This document shows positions 1-5,041 of a DNA stretch of 5,438 nucleotides, piece after piece (positions within the stretch are counted from its first letter, which is position 1; every line of letters starts with the position of its first letter). Both the position numbers and the translations under genes were made by a program. The stretch is taken from contig JAQTVU010000208.1 of the NCBI GenBank assembly GCA_028706695.1, forward strand, positions 1 to 5,438, in the 5' to 3' direction. This stretch comes from Mycobacterium sp. (lineage in GTDB: Bacteria > Actinomycetota > Actinomycetes > Mycobacteriales > Mycobacteriaceae). The notes below the pieces were generated by a model. The model was not told where the DNA came from. It was given only the letters and a program-made list of their open reading frames with translations, and did not search any database.

Positions 1-700
1 CCGCGGTGCCGATCGGCTTCAGCGACACGTTGGCGTCACAACGCATCGAGCCCTGGTCCATCCGGACATCGGATACGTCCAATGCGCGCAACAGGTCTCG
101 CAGCGCGGTCACATACGCCCGGGCGATCTGCGGTGCCCGCGCCCCGGCCCCGACGATCGGCTTGGTGACGATCTCGATCAGCGGCACGCCGGCACGGTTG
201 TAATCGATCAGCGATGTCGTCGCGCCGTGGATGCGCCCGGTTTCGCCGCCCAGGTGGGTCAGCTTGCCGGTGTCCTCCTCCATGTGCGCCCGCTCGATCT
301 CCACCCGCCAGGTGGTGCCGTCTTCCAGCGGCGCATCCAGGTGGCCGTCGACGGCGATCGGCTCGTCGTACTGCGAGATCTGATAGTTCTTCGGCATGTC
401 CGGGTAGAAGTAGTTCTTCCGGGCGAAGCGGCACCACGGCACGATCTCGCAGTTCAGCGCCAGCCCAATCCGGATCGCCGACTCCACGGCGGCGCGGTTG
501 AGCACCGGCAACGAGCCGGGCAGGCCCAGGCACACCGGGCAGACCTGGGTGTTCGGTTCGGCGCCGAAGGCGGTGGCGCAGCCGCAAAACATCTTCGTCA
601 CGGTGGACAGCTCGACATGCACCTCGAGCCCCAGCACCGGGTCGAATTTCGCAATGACGTCCTCGTAGTCCATAAGGTCAGCCCCGGCTGCAACGGTCAT
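1..700 (-). CDS. gatB: Asp/Glu-tRNA(Asn/Gln) amidotransferase subunit B, N-terminal part (runs off left edge)
   Basis: GatB binds the misacylated Glu-tRNA(Gln) or Asp-tRNA(Asn), activates the acyl group with ATP and receives ammonia from GatA in the cytoplasmic GatCAB complex. The 233 visible codons (family length about 500) cover nearly half of the protein. They contain the cradle-domain signatures GLEVHVEL (24-31), RKNYFYPD (94-101), NYQISQ (105-110), HMEEDTGK (139-146), DYNRAGVPLIEIV (166-178) and GSMRCDANVSL (217-227). Four cysteines (C39, C41, C54, C57) form the CxC...CxxC pattern of the zinc-binding GatB subgroup. The ATG at 698-700 gives the MTVAAG start I recall for the M. tuberculosis protein. 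An internal ATG at codon 10 is less likely. There is no clear Shine-Dalgarno; a TANNNT hexamer lies 6 nt upstream. The gene follows the ATPase gene by 46 nt on the same strand. The C-terminal helical and YqeY-like tail domains are outside the window. Confidence 0.97.
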   Translation of the reverse strand, partial: MTVAAGADLMDYEDVIAKFDPVLGLEVHVELSTVTKMFCGCATAFGAEPNTQVCPVCLGLPGSLPVLNRAAVESAIRIGLALNCEIVPWCRFARKNYFYPDMPKNYQISQYDEPIAVDGHLDAPLEDGTTWRVEIERAHMEEDTGKLTHLGGETGRIHGATTSLIDYNRAGVPLIEIVTKPIVGAGARAPQIARAYVTALRDLLRALDVSDVRMDQGSMRCDANVSLKPIGTA

Positions 701-706
701 GCCACG

Positions 707-712
707 ATGGTA
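707..712 (-). promoter_or_regulatory. possible -10 element for a leaderless gatB transcript
   Basis: On the minus strand the hexamer TACCAT fits the mycobacterial TANNNT -10 consensus. It ends 6 nt before the gatB ATG, the spacing expected if transcription began at or next to the A of the start codon. No Shine-Dalgarno is present to compete with this reading. No -35 match was found, which is common in mycobacteria. A six-base motif can occur by chance, so this is tentative. Confidence 0.35.
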
Positions 713-746
713 ATGGCGGGACCGGGGGCTGCGGATCGTCGGGCGG

Positions 747-1949
747 TCAGGACCGCCGCACCGGGGCGCCCGCGCGGCGGTCGAACTCCACACCGCTGCT
801 GGCGAACATGTCGGCCAGCGCGGCGGCCATCTCCAGGTAGCAGCGCCTGCTTTCCCTGCTCAGCCGATCCAGCGCGATTAGCTTGCCCTGGCCGATGTGG
901 CGATCGAACGGCAGCACCACCGTGGCGGCGACCCGCGCGGACAGCTGCTCGAGCTCCTTCATCGAGACACTGTCGACCTTGGCGGGCTGGACGTGGTTCA
1001 CCGCAAGTACGGTCGACGTGATCAGCCGCCCATATCCGTTGTTGGACAACCAATCTAGTGTAGTCCTGGTTTTCCGTAGCGCGTCGATGGAGGTTCCGGT
1101 GACCACCGCCAGGGCCCGCGACTCCGGCAGCACGGCTTCCATCACCGCCGAATTGAGCGCCTTCACGCAGTCGACCAAGATTACCGAATAGTGGTTGCGC
1201 AGAATCGAGAACACTTTGACGACGTCGTGCCGCTCCAGCCGCCAGTCGGTGTGCGCGTAGTCGGGCAGACTCAGCGCCTCCAGCCCGACGCCGTTCATAT
1301 AGGTGTGCGCGCGGACGTCGGCATACTGGCCGACCGTCTCGTCGGTCAACAGTTCGGCCATGCTCAAGGTGTTCCGGCGGCCGTGCCGCTCCGCGAGGTC
1401 ACCCTCGTCGATGTCGACGGCGATGATCCGGTCCTCGCGCGCCGCGGCGAAGGTCGAGCCGAGCGCCTCGACCACCGACGTCTTCCCGACACCGCCTTTG
1501 AGGTTCAAAACCGCGATGGCAAATGCGCCGCCCGTGGGCGGGCGGACACGCTCGCGCAGGGCGGCTTCGTACGACGAACCCTTACCCGAACCGGTGAGCC
1601 GATGAAGCAGGATCCGCCAGGCCGAACCCGAAGACTGCTCGTCCTCGCGCTCGTCAAGGATGTCCAGCGACATCCCGCCGGGCACTCGCTGGCGGCGCGG
1701 CGACAACGGGACCCGCCGGGGCGCGGGCGGCGCCGTCGGCTGCGCCGGCCGGACGGGTCTGGGCGGCCGGGGTCTGGGGAGCTGGGGCGCGGACGCACCC
1801 CGGCGATAGAACCGCGGCGCCGTGGCGGAGACCGGGTCGGCGTTCACCCGCCGTCCGGGTGTGGCCGCCGGACGTTCCGGCGGAACCGGCGGCCCCGCCG
1901 ACGCAGCACCCTCGTGACCGGCTCCGCGAATCGCACCGCGGTTGCTCAT
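747..1949 (-). CDS. EspI-like MinD/ParA-family ATPase with Pro/Arg-rich N-terminus
   Basis: This is a 400-residue P-loop ATPase of the MinD/ParA (SIMIBI) class. Residues 1-92 are low-complexity and probably disordered; 14 of the 40 residues in 51-90 are proline, with about 10 arginines. Residues 111-140 (WRILLHRLTG... LRERVRPP) resemble the linker before the ATPase in ESX-associated EspI/MinD-like proteins. The ATPase core has a deviant Walker A, KGGVGKTS (151-158), whose signature lysine is K151 and P-loop lysine K156. It also has an A' motif AVDIDEGD (177-184) and a Walker B strand VILVD (256-260). Near the C-terminus, LPFDRHIGQGKLIALDRLS (346-364) is typical of the same group. There is no signal peptide and no clear membrane segment or amphipathic MinD-type tail. 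The ATG at 1947-1949 keeps the Pro-rich arm; an internal ATG at codon 93 (1671-1673) would remove it. The gene sits between pfkA and gatB, where M. tuberculosis has none in my memory. Its substrate or partner is unknown, and no ESX gene is visible. Confidence 0.9.
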   Translation of the reverse strand: MSNRGAIRGAGHEGAASAGPPVPPERPAATPGRRVNADPVSATAPRFYRRGASAPQLPRPRPPRPVRPAQPTAPPAPRRVPLSPRRQRVPGGMSLDILDEREDEQSSGSAWRILLHRLTGSGKGSSYEAALRERVRPPTGGAFAIAVLNLKGGVGKTSVVEALGSTFAAAREDRIIAVDIDEGDLAERHGRRNTLSMAELLTDETVGQYADVRAHTYMNGVGLEALSLPDYAHTDWRLERHDVVKVFSILRNHYSVILVDCVKALNSAVMEAVLPESRALAVVTGTSIDALRKTRTTLDWLSNNGYGRLITSTVLAVNHVQPAKVDSVSMKELEQLSARVAATVVLPFDRHIGQGKLIALDRLSRESRRCYLEMAAALADMFASSGVEFDRRAGAPVRRS

Positions 1950-1955
1950 AGCACA

Positions 1956-1961
1956 GGTATA
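1956..1961 (-). promoter_or_regulatory. possible -10 element of the MinD-like ATPase gene
   Basis: The minus-strand hexamer TATACC sits 6 nt before the ATPase ATG, in an AT-rich patch (TTATACC) that stands out from the GC-rich surroundings. It matches five of six bases of classic TATAAT-like elements only loosely and lacks the final T of TANNNT. No Shine-Dalgarno precedes the ATG, so a leaderless start is plausible. An alternative -10, TACCCT at 2015-2020, would instead give a leader of roughly 60 nt containing the inverted repeat at 1963-1987. Confidence 0.3.
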
Positions 1962-1962
1962 A

Positions 1963-1987
1963 CGGTTTCGAGCCGGCCGGGAAACCG
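1963..1987. repeat. perfect 7-bp inverted repeat upstream of the ATPase gene
   Basis: The arms CGGTTTC (1963-1969) and GAAACCG (1981-1987) are exact reverse complements around an 11-nt centre that itself contains the palindrome CCGGCCGG (1973-1980). The repeat ends 13 nt before the ATPase start codon and directly abuts the AT-rich -10-like patch, so it would cover the spacer/-35 region of a leaderless promoter. It could be an operator for a dimeric regulator. It could also be an RNA hairpin ending or attenuating transcription from pfkA, but no U-tract follows it. The pairing is seen directly; the function is inferred. Confidence 0.5.
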
Positions 1988-2092
1988 CCAGCAGAGCGCC
2001 GACCAGGTGAAACGAGGGTAGTTCGAGGCGAATTCAGGAGGTCGTCAAGTCGCTGCCACCCGGTGTTCGCCCGGCGGTGCGGCTACCCGCGG

Positions 2093-3124
2093 TTAACCGA
2101 AGAAGGCCGAGGCGTCGTGGTAGCGGCTTTCGGGCACCAGCTTGAGTCGGCGCACCGCGTCGGCGAGCGGCACCCGGCCGATGTCCTGTCCGCGCAGCGA
2201 CACCATCTGACCGTATTCGCCCGCGTGTGCCGCGTCGGCGGCATTGACGCCGAAGCGGGTCGCCAGCACCCGGTCGTAGGCGGTCGGGGTGCCGCCCCGC
2301 TGGACGTGTCCCAGCACCGTCACCCGGACTTCTTTGTTGATCCGCTTTTCCACTTCGGTGGCCAGCTGCGCGGCGACACCGGTGAACCGCTCATGGCCGA
2401 ATTCGTCAATCCCTCCTTCGCGCAAGGTAATCGATCCGGTCACCGGCTTGGCGCCTTCGGCCACCACACAGATGAAGTGCGAATCCCCGCGCTGGAAGCG
2501 GCATTTGACCAGCCGGCACACCTCCTCAACATCGAAGGGATATTCGGGGACCAGCGTCATGTGCGCGCCGGACGCCAGGCCGGCGTTCAAAGCGATCCAA
2601 CCCGCGTGCCTGCCCATCACCTCCACCAGCATCACCCGCTGGTGGGATTCGGCGGTGCTGTGCAGCCGGTCGATGGCCTCGGTGGCGACGGTCAGCGCGG
2701 TGTCGTGGCCGAAAGTCGCGTCGGTGCAATCGATGTCGTTGTCGATGGTCTTCGGCACGCCGACTACGGGGACGTTCTCTTCGGACAGCCAGTGCGCGGC
2801 GGTCAGCGTCCCCTCGCCGCCGATGGGGATCAGCACGTCGATGCCGTTGTCGTCCAGGTTCTGTTTGATCTGGCTCAGCCCGGCCCGCAGTTTGTCCGGG
2901 TGCACCCGCGCGGTGCCCAGCATCGTTCCGCCCTTGGCCAGCAGCCGGTCGTTGCGGTCGTCGTTTTGCAGCTGGACGCGCCGGTTCTCCAGCAACCCGC
3001 GCCAACCGTCCCGAAATCCGACCACCGAGGAGCCGTACCGGGCGTCGCAGATACGCACCACCGCCCGGATGACTGCGTTGAGGCCCGGGCAGTCGCCGCC
3101 GCCGGTGAGAATTCCGATCCGCAT
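2093..3124 (-). CDS. pfkA: 6-phosphofructokinase, ATP-type group with Gly105/Lys125
   Basis: PfkA phosphorylates fructose 6-phosphate to fructose 1,6-bisphosphate, the committed step of glycolysis, in the cytoplasm. The 343-residue protein starts with the nucleotide loop GILTGGGDCPGLNA (4-17). It has GGEGT (102-106), PKTIDND (124-130) with catalytic D128 and D130, the substrate-binding segment MGRHAGW (170-176), VAEG (221-224) with E223, and GHVQRGG (272-278). Glycine at 105 is the residue expected for ATP rather than pyrophosphate as phosphoryl donor. Lysine at 125 places it in the actinobacterial group III rather than with E. coli PfkA. Length is normal and there is no frameshift. The ATG at 3122-3124 has a weak purine stretch (GAGGG) just upstream. 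The gene lies 49 nt after gatA on the same strand, so cotranscription with gatCA is likely. The last codons are followed by TAA. Confidence 0.97.
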   Translation of the reverse strand: MRIGILTGGGDCPGLNAVIRAVVRICDARYGSSVVGFRDGWRGLLENRRVQLQNDDRNDRLLAKGGTMLGTARVHPDKLRAGLSQIKQNLDDNGIDVLIPIGGEGTLTAAHWLSEENVPVVGVPKTIDNDIDCTDATFGHDTALTVATEAIDRLHSTAESHQRVMLVEVMGRHAGWIALNAGLASGAHMTLVPEYPFDVEEVCRLVKCRFQRGDSHFICVVAEGAKPVTGSITLREGGIDEFGHERFTGVAAQLATEVEKRINKEVRVTVLGHVQRGGTPTAYDRVLATRFGVNAADAAHAGEYGQMVSLRGQDIGRVPLADAVRRLKLVPESRYHDASAFFG

Positions 3125-3173
3125 GCCCTCATCTTGCCCCCGAGCCGGCCCCGGGGCGTGAAAGGCCGTACAG

Positions 3174-4655
3174 CTACACGGCGCTTTGCAGCGGGCCGCG
3201 GGCCGCCTCGTAGGCCGCGCCCACCCGGTACAGGCGGTCGTCGGCCAGCGCGGGAGCCATGATCTGCAGCCCGACCGGCAGGTTGTCGTCGGGCGACAAC
3301 CCGGAGGGCACCGACATGCCGCAGTGGCCGGCCAGGTTCAACGGCAGCGTGCACAGGTCGAACAAGTACATCGCCAGCGGATCGTCGACCTTCTCCCCCA
3401 GCGGAAAGGCGGTGGTCGGGGTGGCCGGCGACACCACCACGTCGACCGAGCGGTAGGCCTCGTCCAGGTCGCGGGCGATCAGCGTGCGCACCTTCTGGGC
3501 CTGGTTGTAGTAGGCGTCGTAGTATCCGGCCGACAGCGCGTAGGTGCCGATCATGATGCGCCGCTTGACCTCGGGTCCGAAGCCGGCGGCTCGGGTCAGC
3601 GCCATCACCTCCTCGGCGCTGTGGGTGCCGTCGTCGCCGACCCGCAACCCGTAGCGCATCGCGTCGAAGCGCGCCAGGTTGCTCGAGACCTCCGACGGCA
3701 GGATGAGGTAGTAGGCGGCCAGCGCGTGGTCGAAGTGCGGGCAGTCGACCTCGCTCACCTCGGCGCCCAGCGCGGTCAACTGTTCGACAGCGGCCTGGAA
3801 CGACGCCAGCACTCCGGGCTGGAAACCCTCGCCGCGCAACTGTCTGACCACTCCGACGCGCACACCACGCAGGTCGCCGCCCGCGCCGGCTTCGGCGGCG
3901 GCGACGACATCGGGCACCTCGGCGTCCACCGAGGTGGAGTCGCGGGCGTCGTGCCCGGCGATCACCCGATGCAGCAGCGCGGTGTCCAGCACGGTGCGCG
4001 CGCACGGGCCACCCTGATCCAGCGACGACGCGCAGGCCACCAGCCCGTAGCGGGACACCGTGCCGTAGGTGGGCTTGACACCGACGGTCGCGGTCAGCGC
4101 CGCCGGCTGCCGGATGGAACCGCCGGTATCGGATCCGATGGCCAGCGGGGCCTGGAACGCGGCCAGCGCCGCCGCGCTGCCGCCGCCGGAGCCGCCGGGC
4201 ACCCGCTCGACGTCCCACGGGTTGCGGGTGGGACCGTAGGCGGAGTTCTCCGTGGAGGAGCCCATCGCGAACTCGTCCATGTTGGTCTTGCCCAGAATCG
4301 GGATGCCCGCGGCGCGCAACCGCAGGGTGACGGTGGCGTCGTACGGGGAACGCCAGCCCTGCAGGATCTTGGACCCGCACGTGGTGGGCATGTCCACCGT
4401 GGTGAACACGTCTTTGAGCGCCACCGGCACGCCGGCCAGCGCCGACGGCAGCCGCTCGGCGGCGGCCACCGCCTGATCGACCGTGGCCGCCGCCGACAGC
4501 GCCTCGTCGGCGGCCACGTGCAGGAACGCGTGGTAGCGCTCGTCGGTCGCCTCGATCCGGTCCAGACAGGCCTGGGTGAGCTCGACCGACGAGACCTCCT
4601 TGGCGGCGATCATGGCGGCCAGCGTCGCGGCGTCGGCGCGAAGGATGTCGTTCAC
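3174..4655 (-). CDS. gatA: Asp/Glu-tRNA(Asn/Gln) amidotransferase subunit A (glutaminase)
   Basis: GatA is the amidase-signature subunit that hydrolyses glutamine and channels ammonia to GatB. The predicted protein is 493 residues, close to the family norm. The Ser-cisSer-Lys triad is intact: K81 in VALKDVF, S156 in GGSGGGS (154-160) and the nucleophile S180 in GSDTGGSIRQP (174-184). Other family blocks are GKTNMDEFAMGS (122-133) and GVKPTYGTVSRYGLVA (192-207). The start chosen is the GTG at 4653-4655, which gives (M)NDILRADAATL, aligned with the N-terminus known in mycobacteria. The reading frame stays open upstream to about 5141, but that extension reads through gatC in another frame and has no GatA similarity. 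The start overlaps the gatC stop in a GTGA arrangement, implying translational coupling and balanced subunit amounts. In mycobacteria, partial loss of GatCAB function raises Asn-to-Asp and Gln-to-Glu mistranslation. Confidence 0.98.
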   Translation of the reverse strand: MNDILRADAATLAAMIAAKEVSSVELTQACLDRIEATDERYHAFLHVAADEALSAAATVDQAVAAAERLPSALAGVPVALKDVFTTVDMPTTCGSKILQGWRSPYDATVTLRLRAAGIPILGKTNMDEFAMGSSTENSAYGPTRNPWDVERVPGGSGGGSAAALAAFQAPLAIGSDTGGSIRQPAALTATVGVKPTYGTVSRYGLVACASSLDQGGPCARTVLDTALLHRVIAGHDARDSTSVDAEVPDVVAAAEAGAGGDLRGVRVGVVRQLRGEGFQPGVLASFQAAVEQLTALGAEVSEVDCPHFDHALAAYYLILPSEVSSNLARFDAMRYGLRVGDDGTHSAEEVMALTRAAGFGPEVKRRIMIGTYALSAGYYDAYYNQAQKVRTLIARDLDEAYRSVDVVVSPATPTTAFPLGEKVDDPLAMYLFDLCTLPLNLAGHCGMSVPSGLSPDDNLPVGLQIMAPALADDRLYRVGAAYEAARGPLQSAV

Positions 4656-4951
4656 TCGGTGTCTCCGAGGATTTGCGGGACCGCGAAGCGGCCGTCGGCG
4701 GCTTCCGGCGCCTGGGCCAGCGCCTCCCGCTGCGTCAGGCACGGCGTCTTCTCGTCCGCGCGCATGACGTTGACGTTCTTGAGCGGATTGCCGGTCGCTT
4801 CCACGCCGGTGACGTCGACGGCCTGCACCTGGCTGACGTGCGCCAGGATGGCGTCGAGTTGGCCGGCGAAGCTGTCCAGTTCGGCATCGCTCAACGCCAG
4901 CCGGGACAGCCGGGCCAGGTGGGCGACCTCGTCGCGGGAGATCTGAGACAC
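4652..4951 (-). CDS. gatC: Asp/Glu-tRNA(Asn/Gln) amidotransferase subunit C
   Basis: GatC is the small, largely helical subunit that wraps around GatA and joins it to GatB. The 99-residue product matches the usual GatC length. It shows the family pattern ISRDEVAHLARLSRLAL (4-20) in the N-terminal helices, then a helix ending around LDAILAHVSQVQAVD (32-46). A conserved extended segment containing N-x-MRADE follows (61-67), and the tail ends FAVPQIL (89-95), as is usual for the family. The start is a GTG at 4949-4951; no Shine-Dalgarno is visible, but a good -10 hexamer lies 8 nt upstream. Its TGA overlaps the gatA GTG by 4 nt. It is the first gene of the minus-strand cluster. Confidence 0.96.
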   Translation of the reverse strand: MSQISRDEVAHLARLSRLALSDAELDSFAGQLDAILAHVSQVQAVDVTGVEATGNPLKNVNVMRADEKTPCLTQREALAQAPEAADGRFAVPQILGDTE

Positions 4952-5041
4952 GAATGCAAAGCCTAACGCGCGGCGGGCCGCGGCTCCGGACAGGACCCAG
5001 CCGGTATGCCGCGCCGGCGCCGCTGTGCAACAGTGTTGGCC
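4952..5041. promoter_or_regulatory. divergent intergenic region between gatC and the ACT-domain gene
   Basis: These 90 nt separate two start codons pointing away from each other, so both promoters must lie here or reach into the neighbouring coding sequence. The gatC side contains the TAGGCT hexamer. On the ACT side I see no convincing -10 or Shine-Dalgarno. An in-frame ATG at 5006-5008 would extend the ACT protein by 12 mostly basic residues. The region is GC-rich and shows no clear operator. Confidence 0.6.
4960..4965 (-). promoter_or_regulatory. candidate -10 element of the gatC-gatA-pfkA operon
   Basis: The minus-strand hexamer TAGGCT is a good fit to the mycobacterial TANNNT -10 consensus. 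It lies 8 nt before the gatC GTG, and no ribosome binding site is visible. Initiation at or beside the G of the start codon would give a leaderless gatC mRNA. No -35 match is seen at normal spacing. It falls in the 90-nt divergent intergenic region, where the operon promoter is expected. Confidence 0.45.

Noticed and set aside
36..587. 183-codon minus-strand open frame inside gatB
   Set aside because: It is out of phase with the clear GatB translation and has the Arg-rich composition of a shadow frame.
3148..3157. 10-bp palindrome GCCCCGGGGC between gatA and pfkA as a possible terminator
   Set aside because: It has no loop and no T-run, and such GC palindromes are common in this base composition. 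The close spacing favours cotranscription.
2063..3262. 399-codon plus-strand open frame antisense to pfkA, with an AGGAGG at 2036-2041 upstream
   Set aside because: The AGGAGG lies about 21 nt from the GTG, too far for a normal ribosome binding site. The product resembles no family, and the frame mirrors the well-conserved pfkA.
2875..4380. 501-codon minus-strand open frame in a different phase across gatA and pfkA
   Set aside because: It is an Arg/Gly/Ala-rich out-of-frame reading of gatA with no domain signature.
3186..4946. Long open frame on the plus strand (586 codons) opposite gatA and gatC
   Set aside because: The translation is a low-complexity Gly/Arg/His/Val-rich string with no recognisable domain. 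Long antisense frames are expected opposite GC-rich coding sequence, and the opposite strand encodes unmistakable GatA and GatC.
5006..5041. ATG at 5006 as the start of the ACT-domain gene
   Set aside because: It would add a short Arg-rich stretch before the first ACT strand. The GTG at 5042 gives the N-terminus expected from the M. tuberculosis counterpart. It is not fully excluded.
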